In this document: positions 41,336 through 51,809 of the stretch, one piece after another
Numbering within the stretch: position 1 is the first letter of the stretch
Layout of the letters: each line of letters begins with the position of its first letter
Assembly (NCBI GenBank): GCA_963575645.1
Contig: OY754473.1
Coordinates: 6,510,001-6,574,000 of the forward strand
Direction of reading: 5' to 3'
Length of the DNA: 64,000 bases
Origin: Xanthostigma xanthostigma
Lineage: Eukaryota; Arthropoda; Insecta; Raphidioptera; Raphidiidae
Notes under the pieces: model-generated
Seen by the model: only the letters and a program-made list of their open reading frames with translations
Database searches by the model: none
What the model was told of the DNA's origin: nothing
Made by a program: the position numbers and the translations under genes

Positions 41336-41936
41336 ACTCAAGTTAGGGATATGAAAATTCATATTTTTAAACAATATTGGTCTGTTCTTTTTTTGTTCCT
41401 GACTACAAACATTTATTATTATTTTAATTAATTTATCGATAAGTATTAAAAACAATCAAGACTATTTAAACACTTAAAACATACCAACAAGATGGCAGCA
41501 CTTGTTAACTCATATTACAAAATAAACAAGCGAGTGAAAGTAGACACAATTAATTCAGTTGGTTAGCGATTCGCTTGTTTTCCACAGTTTAAACCAATTA
41601 AAATAATTATTTAAACACATTACATTAGTTGAGGCGGTACGCATGTCCCATAAATAAACAATATTATTATCGTGTACTTCTTTTCTTACAGATGACGCCT
41701 ATTCCGCATTTCAACTGTTATTTATCGTTTGTGTTTTGTTATTTCATATCCTACATAATGACGTCTCTAGTTGTGATAAACAAAATAGTTGATTAACGGG
41801 ATGTGATTGTAAATAATAGCAAAATCTATTTTATTTTGTTATTATAAAAAAGCTTTTTAAGTTAAACGGTTTTATTCTATAAAATCGATGATGTATCCAA
41901 AACTAGAAAATAATTATGTGTTAAAGTACGCGCAAC
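41336..41936. other. Spacer, nothing identified
   Basis: AT-rich DNA without supported features. Confidence 0.4.
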
Positions 41937-42229
41937 GGATCTAAAACGTTCTGAAGCTAGTCACAAACAGCGTCGCAGATGCACATTTTAGAGCCGTTGA
42001 TACTCCCACCACCTCCCAGCTACCTGCACGGAACATGCGCTCGTCGGCGATTGGCCGTGATCGCTCGTTGCCTTTGTCACTTGTCGCTTTCCTGCTTTAA
42101 AGTACAGTCGAGTACGCTATTGTCAAGTTGTTATTGTTATTTTAGTTTTGTTGGGTTGCGAGTTTGTAATTTTTCAACAGACTGTGCATTCGCATCTAAC
42201 TTCCGAGCCTTTTAGATTCGTGGCGCGTA
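41937..42229 (+). mobile_element. MITE family T, complete copy
   Basis: Ends TACGCGCAACGGATCTAAAA and (complement) TACGCGCCACGAATCTAAAA. The interior has CCACCTCCCAGCTACCTGCA and GGCGATTGGCCGTGATCGCT. A ~14-bp piece (GTACAAGTGCAAGCCCG region) is deleted relative to 21004. Confidence 0.75.
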
Positions 42230-42961
42230 CTATACCATAGGGGGCTTTGATTAAACTAAAATAAAATCGTGGGAGGAGCATTTATAGTTACATTATGGTC
42301 GAAGAAGACAGACGAAAGCTAAATATGAATTCGAATCTCAAATAAATAAAAGTTTTCTACTAAATCTGCCCCACGTATTTATTTTACTTTAATTAAAGCT
42401 CCCTATGGTCTCATAATATTTTTTTTCTAGTTTTTGGTACATCATCGATTGCACAATAAAAAAAATACCTGTTTAATTTGTAGCGATTCTAAGGATTCCT
42501 TATTTTATTATGTTTTTAAATTATTTTTGCCCATTTTTTTTACAGTATTGAAAATTAAAAGTTTAAAGTTCGGCCCTGCCAATTAGTTATTTAAGTGCAC
42601 ATTTTTTATTATGTAATGCGTTTAGCTGTGCTGTTTCACGAATAAAATTTTAAAAGATCAGTTATATTTCAGCGTCTATAAAAAAAAGAATAACTTTATA
42701 AGAAATAATAATTAAAATAATTTTACAAAAAAAAATAAATTTGTACATTTTCAATCTAAAGCAAATTGTTTCAAATAAATAATTTAGTGTCGTTACAATT
42801 GTTCGCATTATTGGGCCCAGCACCTTTATTCTTCCTAAATCCATCCCGAACAATTTCGGCACAAATTTTATGTTCTAGGAGAAAGAGCGGGTGGTTGCGG
42901 CAAAAATCACGTTTTTTTCCGCAAGCAACTCTAAAATTACGAGAAAACTTAAATTAAGTAA
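42230..42961. other. Spacer, nothing identified
   Basis: AT-rich DNA; frames of 63-66 residues lie in both directions and are not recognisable. Confidence 0.4.
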
Positions 42962-43076
42962 AAAATCTCGCGTGAAATTAGAGAGGGGGGTCGAGCAATA
43001 TATCACGGCATCATCCAGGGGGAGGGGGGTCGAAAAATCGCCAAATCTGCCTCACGTAATTTAAGAACGCCCCCTT
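42962..43076 (-). mobile_element. Fragment of a G-run MITE
   Basis: AGAGAGGGGGGTCGAGCAAT, then GGGGTCGAAAAATCGCC and TAAGAACGCCCCC resemble a common insect MITE whose end reads GGGGGCGTTCTTAAATTACG. A relative is at 1438. Confidence 0.5.
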
Positions 43077-43160
43077 ACAGCACACTTTTAAAGAGCTTGT
43101 AGTATCTATATAATAAATATTTTATTTATTTGTTTAATGATCGGTTGGTGTCCAAAGCGT

Positions 43161-43596
43161 ATTGCACATACCGCTAAACTAGCGGTATGTGCTTTATTGT
43201 CGCTTTGTGCGTCAGAGCTGACTTTCGTTCATATAAGAAGTTATATCTAAGTTAATTTCACACGAAATCCATTCAAATTGAAGCTTTTTGAAAAGAGGAG
43301 ATTCTGATCTATAAAACAGAACCATTTTTAAATCAATTCGAGTTCATAAATACCTACTATTAAAATTGTAATTGAAAATTACAAACAGCAGTTGTCGGTT
43401 GGTCTGTACGTATGTACGTATGAACGTATGTACGTCACGACTCTACAGATCGCAATTTTGGTCGGATTGCCTTGGGTTATATTTTATTCACTTTGTTTAG
43501 TATCAGACCAGAACCCTATTTAAATTCACATAAATGTGTTCAGTGGTTTAATTTTTATAAACAGTTTTATTTTATTATTTTTGACAGCTAATAGTT
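43161..43596 (+). repeat. Element Z, inverted-repeat arm A
   Basis: 436 bp starting ATTGCACATACCGCTAAACT; landmarks GATTGCCTTGGGTTATATTT and a (GTAC/GTAT)n stretch with TACGTATGTACG. Reverse complement lies at 44049-44478. Confidence 0.85.
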
Positions 43597-43887
43597 AAAA
43601 TAAAAAACCTTAAAAAACAAAAAAATAGTTGGCAAAACCAAAAGTGCACATCCCGCAAGTTTTCCACTGTATGATAAAAAAATAACAATTAAAAAATACT
43701 TTTAATAAATTTAAAAAGATTTAAAAATTTAAAGAAATAAATAATTAAAAATTGAAAAAATATTTTTTTTTAAGTTTGCAAAAATAAAAAAAATTAAGAA
43801 CTATACATAATATAATATATAATTAATATCAAGTGGAATAAAATAAAACAAAATAAAAAGAAAAAAAAAGAAAAAAATCAATGATAT

Positions 43888-43957
43888 CGTAAGGAATCGA
43901 ACCCAGGACCTTGCCCTTGGGGATCCAACGGCATAACCATTACACCACGGCTGCCTA
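43888..43957 (-). repeat. tRNA-like unit in element Z (left)
   Basis: Minus strand: GCCGTGGTGTAATGGTTATG (box A-like) and CTGGGTTCGATTCCTTACG (box B). The anticodon stem is imperfect (loop around GGATCCCC). Just downstream on the same strand is a T-run (GATTTTTTTC), a potential RNA polymerase III terminator. The isotype is unclear; the D-arm resembles Arg/Gln-type tRNAs. Confidence 0.6.
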
Positions 43958-44048
43958 ATACGTGTAGTGGTGTTATCACGGTATACAAGTGTAGCACTTG
44001 TTTTATGGATTACACTATATTTGCACAGCAATTATTATATTGTTTTTA

Positions 44049-44478
44049 AACTATTAGCTGTCAAAAATAATAAAAAATAAAACTGTTTATAAAAATTAAA
44101 CTACTGAACACATTTTAGTGAATTTAAATAGGGTTCTGGTCTGATAGTAAACAAAGTGAATAAAATATAACCCAAGGCAATCCGACCAAAATTGCGATCT
44201 GTAGAGTCGTGACGTACGTACATACGTACATACGTACAGACCAACCGACAACTGCTGTTTGTGATTTTCAATTACAATTTTAATAGTATTTATGAACTCA
44301 AATTGATTTAAAAATGGTTCTATTTTATAGATTAGAATCTCCTCTTTTCAAAAAGCTTCAATTTGAATGGATTTCGTGTGAAATTAACTTAGATATAACT
44401 TCTTATATGAACGAAAGTCAGCTCTGACGCACAAAGCGATAATAAAGCACATACCGCTAGTTTAGCGGTATGTGCAAT
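44049..44478 (-). repeat. Element Z, inverted-repeat arm A'
   Basis: Begins AACTATTAGCTGTCAAAAAT and ends AGCGGTATGTGCAAT; complementary to 43161-43596 with few differences, and carrying GTACGTACATACGTACAT. Confidence 0.85.
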
Positions 44479-44561
44479 ACCTATTACTGCTATTGTAAAT
44501 GTTAGTGTATTATGTAGAATAACTGCTACACTTCTATACCACAATAACAACGAAAGCTGCG

Positions 44562-44633
44562 TTGTCGGAATGGCCGAGCGGTTAAAAGCGTTCGTCCATA
44601 GCAAGGTGCCGGGTTCGATTCCCGCTGACACAA
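44562..44633 (+). repeat. tRNA-like unit in element Z (right)
   Basis: TGTCGGAATGGCCGAGCGGT carries a good box A (TGGCCGAGCGGTTAA) of the Leu/Ser type, and GCCGGGTTCGATTCCCGC a good box B. The 5' TGTCGG can pair with 3' CTGACA. The anticodon region (GTTCGTCCATAGCAAG) does not form a normal arm and there is no variable arm. A T-run follows within 10 nt. Confidence 0.65.
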
Positions 44634-44789
44634 GTAATATTTTTTTTCTATTCCATTTTATTTTTAATTTTTTTTCTATTTTTTTAATTGGTTTTTTTTT
44701 TAAATCTATTTTCTCAATTTTTTTTTCATTACCTATAATATGTATAGTGGAATACTTGCGAGATGTGCACTTTTGGTTTTGCCAACTAT

Positions 44790-45568
44790 TTTGTTATACT
44801 GCGAATTATTCAACTAATTAGTAATCAGGTCAAAAACGAAGGGCATGTTGTGTCAGCGCTGGCCATCGACTGACCGTTGTCCGGTCGTGACTCACGATTT
44901 TCGATGTGCAAATATTATTTTATTGTTCGTTCATATAGTCACGAAATTTAGGGCAGAAATGTCATTCATCTACGTCCGAACTTTATATTTGTCATGTCTT
45001 CGGTATTAGTTAAATCAACCGAACGCGATGTTAATTTGTTAGATTACAGACGCGCAACAACTAAGATCTTTCATTTGATACCTCAAGATTTTTTTCATTT
45101 CTCAATTTACCCCCTGAAATTAATCCCCAGAATCAAAATTCAACTTTTTATAGTTCATGTTTGTATTTGGGCCAGCACACTTTGCAAGTAATATTGTTAT
45201 TTTTTTAGATTACCGACGCTCGATAACTAAGGTGTTTCATTTGACATGCCACACGATACCCTTAAAATTTATTTTTCATTCCTCAATTTAGCCCCTTGAA
45301 ATTAACCCCCAGAATTTAAATTCAACTTTTTATAGTTCGTGCCTGACTACCATTGTGGCAAATTCAATTTTTTACGTGAAATAGTTTCGGAGAAAATCGC
45401 CTTTGACAGACGGACGGACATTGAAGTGATTCCATAAATGTTTCTTTTTGCATGGAACATTAAAAGTGACCGAGAAGTGACGTCAGATCCGGCAAAAAAG
45501 AATAAATGTATAGCCACCTATTCGTCCTCTATGGCTCTCACACGAACCTTGTTCGTGTATTCGATATG
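44790..45568. other. Spacer, with a short tandem similarity
   Basis: Two related stretches of about 140 bp (45030-45180 and 45205-45345) share CTTTTTATAGTTC and CCCCTGAAATTAA/CCCCTTGAAATTAA, an old direct duplication. No gene is supported. Confidence 0.45.
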
Positions 45569-46283
45569 TTACGGTCAATGCCCGAAATAAATGCGAAAAA
45601 CTAGTTTTGACCAACGAATATTGCCCAAACCCGAAATCTTACATTTAAAACATGTTAAAAAATGAGCAAAACTAGTTTTGCGCATTTTCAATTGATCAAA
45701 AATAGTTCTGTCCATTTCTGAACGGACAATACTTGTATGGCATCGGAATCTTCTTTGCGTTTTTTAATTAACTTTTCCACATCAACGATACTTATTATAT
45801 CAAAGTGATTTATTCTTCTGTATTGTTTAGCAGACAGAGGTTTTAATTCAACTTTCAACAAATTTGCTTTCTTAACCTCACTTAGTGTAGTAAGGTAATT
45901 ATGTTTCGTCATAAAATTATGTTCCAGAAGCCTCCAATAGCTTGAGACTCGAATTCACCTTGCATTTTTACTTAATTATTACACTGAATAGGTATCCCAC
46001 CATTAATAAATTATAAAATTCAGGAGAACAATTCGATATAGGTAAACAAGAACATAACCCTACTTTTATTCGGGTTCGGACGTTGAAACAAGCAGAACTA
46101 GTATTGTCCGTTCAGAAATGGACAAAACTAGTTTTGTCCAACTGAAAATGCGCAAAACTAGTTTTGCTCATTTTATAACACTCAATACCCGTTTAAATGT
46201 AAGATTTGGGCAATATTCGTTGATCAAAACTAGTTTTGCGCATTTATTTCGGTCATTGACCGAATTCGGGTATTGACCGTAAC
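45569..46283. mobile_element. DNA transposon with iterated CAAAACTAGTTTTG palindromes
   Basis: The ends GTTACGGTCAATGCCCGAAA and (complement) GTTACGGTCAATACCCGAAT open long inverted repeats of about 165-190 bp. The palindrome family AAAACTAGTTTTG occurs at about 45598, 45667, 45700 (degraded), 46096 (degraded), 46124, 46155 and 46226. A protein fragment resembling a Ginger/KRBA2-type integrase protein lies between the arms. 715 bp in all. Confidence 0.7.
45688..45912 (-). pseudogene. Possible Ginger/KRBA2-type integrase-protein fragment
   Basis: The minus frame reads MTKHNYLTTLSEVKKANLLK, then AKQYRRINHFDIISIVDVEK and LIKKRKEDSD. The segment resembles the pre-integrase region of KRBA2-like proteins (K-x-x-DY-x-x-LKRYDVL....EKLI), which derive from Ginger-type transposons; this is recalled from memory, not checked. 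The integrase core is missing and the last residues run into the right part of the inverted repeat. Length 74 of several hundred residues. Confidence 0.35.
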
Positions 46284-46623
46284 AGATACATAAAAAAACC
46301 TATAGGTCGGCTCTCGTCTATTAAAAAAACTTGAAAAGTTTTATGAACGTACAGTAGATTGTTTTTAACCTTTTAGTCTTCGTTTGGTTTTGCTTGTTCA
46401 TTAATTACCACTTTGACTTCTTTCTTTGACCTGCGGCATATCTCTGGTGTTGTTTTGACTGCAAATACGTGACATAATTACGGTAATTACTTAATTATGA
46501 TTAGACGCAGTAACTAACAAACTAATGTTAAATCACGTTTAATATTATGCCGTAATAGCATAAGCACAAACATTTATTTCAATCGTCAAATTGATGTTTT
46601 TTTCTTGCGGCATTTTCTCCATT
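46284..46623. other. Spacer, nothing identified
   Basis: No supported feature. Confidence 0.4.
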
Positions 46624-46631
46624 AGTATAAT

Positions 46632-46692
46632 CAGTAGCGTAACTATACCATTTGCATTTTTCCCGTCCTGCCACCCTATTGTTACGCCACTG
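46632..46692. mobile_element. 61-bp hAT miniature element, perfect duplication
   Basis: CAGTAGCGTAACTATACC at the left and GGTGTTACGCCACTG-type end (TATTGTTACGCCACTG) at the right. AGTATAAT flanks it exactly on both sides (46624-46631, 46693-46700). It is an extreme internal deletion of the CAGTGGCGTAAC hAT family seen at 12843. Confidence 0.85.
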
Positions 46693-46761
46693 AGTATAAT
46701 GAACTACGGCGTACACATTGATAACAATATCTATAGGGCCAATATTTAGTAGCGTACAGTC

Positions 46762-47233
46762 TAGTGATGTGTCCACATGACTCTTTATTGGGAGCTGGTT
46801 CCGTGCGCTCCGCTCACTAAAAAGAGTCGCTCGGAGCGAGTCGTTCAAAGGAGCGACTATACAGTACGACCTACACAAGAGTGCAGACTGCAGAGGTGTG
46901 AACTGTCATCATGCATGCTCAGGAGTCACGTAGCATTGCATAGCACAATGCACACACTCCGCTCTGAGTTCATTTTAATATGATTCTGATCTTATATTAT
47001 TCGCATTTCGGATAAACTATAAAGTATAATAAAAGCTGAACCATAATAATGTTTATTGTTACAATATTATATCTTTGTCAACGACGTCAATGTGAACGGA
47101 TTAAGTCACTGTAAGCTTAGTACTATTACAGTTACAGTGTGTCATTCAACATTAAATGACTCAGCAAAGATAACTCCGTACGTGCAAAATTCACTAGTGC
47201 CTCTGTGGCCTGTGCTGTGTGCGCTCTGTAAAT
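46762..47233 (+). mobile_element. hAT-type MITE U, 3'-truncated
   Basis: It begins TAGTGATGTGTCCACATGAC and matches 50971-51603 (AGAGTGCANACTGCAGAGGT, CATTAAATGACTCAGCAAAG). It stops at AAATGTGCGA, where the complete copy continues with its right third. Confidence 0.7.
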
Positions 47234-48225
47234 GTGCGATTTTAGACCTGCTGAGGGCTACACTTTAGAGAAGCTCCTCGTTTAAAAAATAAGTTCTTGT
47301 AAAAACTGAAAACATGTCTAAATGTATATAATCTAAAGTTTTTCACTTCAAATTGGCGTTTTATAAATTTCATAAAATTTAAAAATAAGCGGCCAAGTTC
47401 ATTCCGAAGTTTTTCCGTTATACTTTTGTCCAGTACCGTACCGGCGGTATTGTTCAGGTATGTGTATCAGATGTATTTAATAAATATAGAGGTAGCTAAG
47501 GTAGCTAATAGTTACCTATATAGAAACTTGGCGTGAACCTAATAAGGAACACAATGTTCTATGAAACGCTTTGCAATCATCACAATTCACTGCAGACTTA
47601 AATCTTGGTAAAGCTGGATTTAGAATACTGTAAGTTTGCGCGTTGTTAATGTTAGCTCTGACAAGCTTTTAAGTCGAAATTCGCCCGATGGTAATTTTTT
47701 CTCCAATAATGTTTATATATAATTTACAAAAAAATGTTCTCTTATGCTGGATCGATTAGTTCAAAGCGCAAAGCCGTATCTCATTTAATTTTGAAGTTAT
47801 GAAGGTTTTAGAATGTATACAAAAATCAAAAGTAGCTTAAAACGGTTGCTGTATCTCATATAGACGTGGAAAAGATTCTACGTCATTTTTTCTGTCAGTA
47901 TACTTAAAATCGAACTAATCTGAGAGATCTTCTTTTCGCAATGAAATCTTTCAGACACTGTTTAAATATTATTTACTCTACTCTCGCCCGAAAATCAGGC
48001 GTTCGGATTTCAACATATTTAGGTAAATTGAAATATATAAAAAAATTCAAGAGAGATTACCCAGTTTGTCGCTGATGTCCATAGAATGTGATATTATGTT
48101 CAAAAACATAGATTTTGAAGAAGTGATTCATCTCAAATCTAGAAGGGTACCTCTTCAATCAACATAGATTTTTAAGCATTAACCTGTGAATGCTGAAAGA
48201 GTTGCTTTTATGAATGATATTATAT
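47234..48225. other. Long spacer, nothing identified
   Basis: AT-rich DNA without repeat ends or meaningful frames. Confidence 0.4.
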
Positions 48226-48830
48226 TATCTATTCATTTAATCATATATAAATACGCTTTAAGGTTAAAGATGTTTGCCTCCCTTTTTAGAAAAAACCTCA
48301 CATTTTCTCCACATAAATTATATATCATTTTACAGATAATTGCTTGCTCTACTGACATCGACAACTAAAAAATTTATTATTGCTTTTGTTTTTGTTAATT
48401 AATTAAAATACAGCAACGCTGAACAACGTCTGCTATCTGACGGCTTTAATTTTGAAACAACGTCAACACTTCGATCTGTCATCTGACCTTCATATTGTAA
48501 TATAACAGACACAATACTGCATACTGCCATCTGACGGCTATATTTTTAAACAGCGAGCAACGCTGAACAACGTCACAGCAATGCTGCATGATGCCATCTG
48601 ATGGCTTAGCTCAACGCTTTTGCTACTTGCGCCTCTATATGACAATTTTAGTAAAATATTTCTTCGATCTGTCATCTAAGCTTTATATTGTAATACAACA
48701 AAAAGAAGAACGTTATAAGCAGTGTGCAAAATTAGAAACGAATTGAATACCTGCAATCATATCTAAAAAATAATTTTGATAATTATTATACTTATTTAGT
48801 GCGAATAATCCGCACAGGTCACACTACAAT
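48226..48830 (-). mobile_element. Repeat S, copy 2
   Basis: Minus strand starts GTAGTGTGACCTGTGCGGAT and shares the body with 9893 and 56250, including CATTGCTGTGACGTTGTTCA. Internal GCCATCTGATGGC, GCTATCTGACGGC and GCCATCTGACGGC variants recur. Confidence 0.7.
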
Positions 48831-49438
48831 TAAAAATATATCTAGAACCTTGCTTATCTACTTGTCTATTCTAACAAAATAGTGCTCTGTCAAGGTCATT
48901 ATTCAAATGTGCCCAGGGCCTCCAATAGGTTAAAGACGGCCCTGTCAACGAATCAACACTAACCGTTAAATTTAAAAGGAAGACTTTACGGTTAACGAGC
49001 GTCCAGCGTAAACATAACACGATTGTGAAGCGATCTTTATTTGAACGTCGTCCAACCGTCTGCGCTGATATTGCGACACGTGTATGGAATATGGAATAAT
49101 GAAAGACATTGCCCATTTGATCAAATCGCGCCAATATTGACTGTACACAGCGTCTTTTGCATTCCTCTTCGATTGCAATGGTATACGGCCTTGCCAATGT
49201 CTTTTTACAAGAACTAGGAAAAAAAAACACAATCTACGCATGCGTGAATGTAATGCGAATGTTGGTTGTTTGTTGTATTACAAGATCAAATATCGTTGGA
49301 ATCAAAAAAGGTTTTGAAAATAGCTTGAACTCACTAAAAAAAAAAATTGTTGAACACTTAAAATTTGTCAGTATTTTTAATAAAAAAAATCTTTAAAATG
49401 TGACTTCTTGTAAGTTTGAAATTCCATGTCGTGTTCTA
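48831..49438. other. Spacer with unassigned frames
   Basis: Two overlapping minus frames (119 and 89 residues, 48871-49241) lie in a GC-richer stretch around 48940-49200. I recognise no domain in either. It may be an old transposase piece. Confidence 0.3.
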
Positions 49439-50120
49439 CAGTATGTAAACGCGTAAGGTGAACATAGGGAAATTAACATTGGGAAAAAATGACTGGATCA
49501 GAGTGAGCCTTGAAATCTTGTTTTTCAAATTTGACAGATAATATTCTTTTGCAAAATGAATGTGTATACTACCGAAGAAAATATTCAAATGATTACAACA
49601 TAATCGGGCTTTTTTTATTAATGGGACATTGAATTCCCAAAAATACTTAAATATGGTGCGAGATCAAATATCTCCGCCTATTCGGGTTGAACCTAAAGAC
49701 ATAGGGTCACTGATTTACCAACGCGCATACGTCATACCAGTCAGACAATTTTTGAATGAAATGTTTCCAAACAGATGGAGTTGTTTTTTTGTTTTATTTT
49801 TGTACAAAAAAATTAAAATAATGACTTATAAGAGCTTTTTATTATTAAAAAAGCCAAGTAAAATAAAAATAAATCAAAATAAAATAGAAATCCTCATGAT
49901 TACCACGATAATTCAATAGAAATAACAATTAATGCAGCATTAATTGTTATTTCTATTGAATTATCGTGGTAGGTAATCTTGAGGATTTCTATTTTATTTT
50001 GATTTATTTTTATTTTACTTGGTTTTTTTAATAATAAAAAGCTCTTGTGGCTAACTCTGATCTAAGTATTTTTTTCCAAATGCTAATTTCCCTATGTGCA
50101 CCTTACGTGTTTACATAGTG
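49439..50120 (+). mobile_element. Mariner-derived element with internal inverted duplication
   Basis: CAGTATGTAAACGCGTAAGG (after TA) and the complement of CACTATGTAAACACGTAAGG (before TA) are the ends. The transposase relic reads MVRDQISPPIRVEPKDIGSL and PVRQFLNEMFPNRW, interrupted afterwards. A segment of about 105 bp near the right end is duplicated in inverse orientation (49830-50046). Relatives: 15072, 26095, 62725. Confidence 0.85.
49830..50046. repeat. 105-bp-arm palindrome inside the mariner-derived element
   Basis: AAGAGCTTTTTATTATTAAA at 49830 is matched by the complement ending at 50046; the centre is TTAATGCAGCATTAA. A TAGG insertion and one or two changes are the only differences. 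Other copies of the element lack it. Confidence 0.9.
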
Positions 50121-50226
50121 TATAAAGAAATATTTACGTTTTTTTATACAGTTTTTAAGATAAAAATATCTGCTTTTTTATTTTTAAGCAACAATTCAAA
50201 TTTTGTGAAGCTTAGTGATTCAATCA

Positions 50227-50438
50227 TCTATACTAAGGTAGGTAATCTCCGAAACTACTCAACCGATTTCAAAATTTTTTTCGCCAATATTTAAACTGAA
50301 ACTTCAGGATGGGCATAGGCCCAATATTATCGCGTTTAAAATAAAAACGTTTTTCGTAGAGACCAATTTTGCAACGTAAGTCGACGAAAAAAACGGTGGC
50401 AATCTATAAATTCGGGCGAAGCCTGACCGGGCCGCCGG
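50227..50438 (+). mobile_element. Helitron B copy
   Basis: TCTATACTAAGGTAGGTAAT starts it after A, with the TATTATAAAGAGGTAAAG part deleted. The body continues to GGCGAAGCCTGACCGGGCCG and CCGG in place of CTAG. Confidence 0.7.
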
Positions 50439-50804
50439 TATTAAAATGGCTTCTGCGATCCCAGTTTGAAATTTATCGAGAGCGTTTTTTCAGAATCTGA
50501 GTGAATAGTCACCTTCGGTACCGCATTCACGAAAAAGTGATTAGGTATTTATAAACTGGACATGTTTCTCCGCGTCTCAAAATAATACATCTTATACCCG
50601 TTTATCAGTCTGTCAAATGTGCTTTGTTTTAAAGAAACGGTTTGAAAAAAAATGCCCCTGGAATCGAATTTAACAGTCGTTCAGGTGCTGAAAGCAAACA
50701 CTTATATAAGAAGACGCCAGTGGCGCAGAGTGTAGACAATTTGAAGCATTTCATAGAAATGACGCCCAAAAAGAAATTATTTTCAGATGGAAACCATTGC
50801 ATAA
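50439..50804. other. Spacer, nothing identified
   Basis: The 66-residue frame at 50642 runs into the Harbinger end and is accidental. Confidence 0.4.
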
Positions 50805-51779
50805 AGACAGCTACACACGGTGCTGGCTCGCGTGCGAGATGACGTCACTGCGGGCTTGCTTGTTCGTCTGCTTGTTTTGAGCAAGAACCAATCAGGAAAC
50901 AGTATCCTGTCACGTGAACAAACTCCACCAAAAACAAAAACCGCGTCGTAGCGTATTTTTCTGTTCAAAGTAGTGATGTGGCCACATGACACTTTATTGG
51001 GAGCTGGCTCCGTGCGCTCAGGTCACTAAAAAGAGTCGCTCGCAGAGCGAGTCGTTCAAAGGAGCGACACTAGACAGTACACACTACACAAGAGTGCAAA
51101 CTGCAGAGGTGTGAACTGTCATCATGCATGCTCGGGAGTCACGTAGCGTTGCACAGCACAATACACACAAACAGCTCTGAGCTCATTTTAATATGATTCT
51201 GATCTTATATTATTCGCATTTCGGATAAACTATAAAGTATAACAAAAGGTTAACAATAATAATGTTTATTGTTACAATATTATATCTTTGTCAACGACGT
51301 CAATGTGAATGGTTTAAGTCACTGTAAGCTTAGTACTATTACACTTACAGTGTGTCATTCAACATTAAATGACTCAGCAAAGATAACTCCATACGTGCAA
51401 AATTCACTAGTGCCTCTGTGGCATGTGCTGTGTGCGCTCTGTAAATGTGCGAATGCAACAGTACAGAACAGCTCAGTACAGAACAGCTCAGCACAGAGCA
51501 ATGGCGCTCGGAGTGAGTCATTCACAAAAAAAGAGCGACTCGCTCCGCACCGAAAAGGGAGTCGTTCGTTATGAACGACTCGCTCAGGAACGACAGATCA
51601 CTAAATCAAAGACAGTAAACGTTCAGTTTTGTTAACACTCGAACTGTCACTGCGCGCGCAGCAAACCCATCTACAAAGCAAGCTACAATACACACATAAA
51701 AGCCATCACGAAACTCAGTGCTACAGCAATCTTGAAACATAGCAAGGAATCTAGCGCCAAAACCAGCCTCGTGTGCAGA
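50805..51779 (+). mobile_element. PIF/Harbinger-type MITE containing a hAT element
   Basis: AGACAGCTACACACGGTGCT and CCAGCCTCGTGTGCAGA are inverted ends. TAA flanks both (50802-50804, 51780-51782). GAGCAAGAACCAATCAGGAA and CACTGCGCGCGCAGC match 24639-25118. The hAT element at 50971-51603 interrupts it; without it the MITE would be about 340 bp. Confidence 0.75.
50971..51603 (+). mobile_element. hAT-type MITE U, complete, nested
   Basis: TAGTGATGTGGCCACATGAC at the left and GGAACGACAGATCACTA at the right. The 8-bp flanks GTTCAAAG (50963-50970) and AATCAAAG (51604-51611) agree at 6 of 8. Subterminal palindromes AGAGTCGCTC/GAGCGAGTCG and GAACGACTCGCTC recur near both ends. Frames inside are shared with 46762 but are not transposase. 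Confidence 0.8.
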
Positions 51780-51809
51780 TAAATGTTCTACAGTCGGTTT
51801 TTATCTATA

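Larger units (their letters stand above)
43161..44789 (+). mobile_element. Compound element Z, copy 1
   Basis: Two inverted repeats are interleaved. Arm A (43161-43596) pairs with A' (44049-44478); end segment B (43625-43672) pairs with B' (44743-44789). The order is A-B-A'-B'. A and A' each begin at a perfect hairpin (GCACATACCGCTA/TAGCGGTATGTGC). Two tRNA-like units face outward: minus strand at 43888 and plus strand at 44562. A 1.66-kb second copy at 60093-61748 has the same order and ends, so the unit has been copied as a whole. No transposase frame is present. Confidence 0.7.

Noticed and set aside
44562..44633. Working tRNA-Leu or tRNA-Ser gene
   Set aside because: Boxes A and B are good, but the anticodon arm and variable arm do not form, and it is copied with element Z.
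48871..49241. Two overlapping minus frames as a transposase or host exon
   Set aside because: Neither frame shows a domain, and open overlapping frames in a GC-richer patch can arise by chance.
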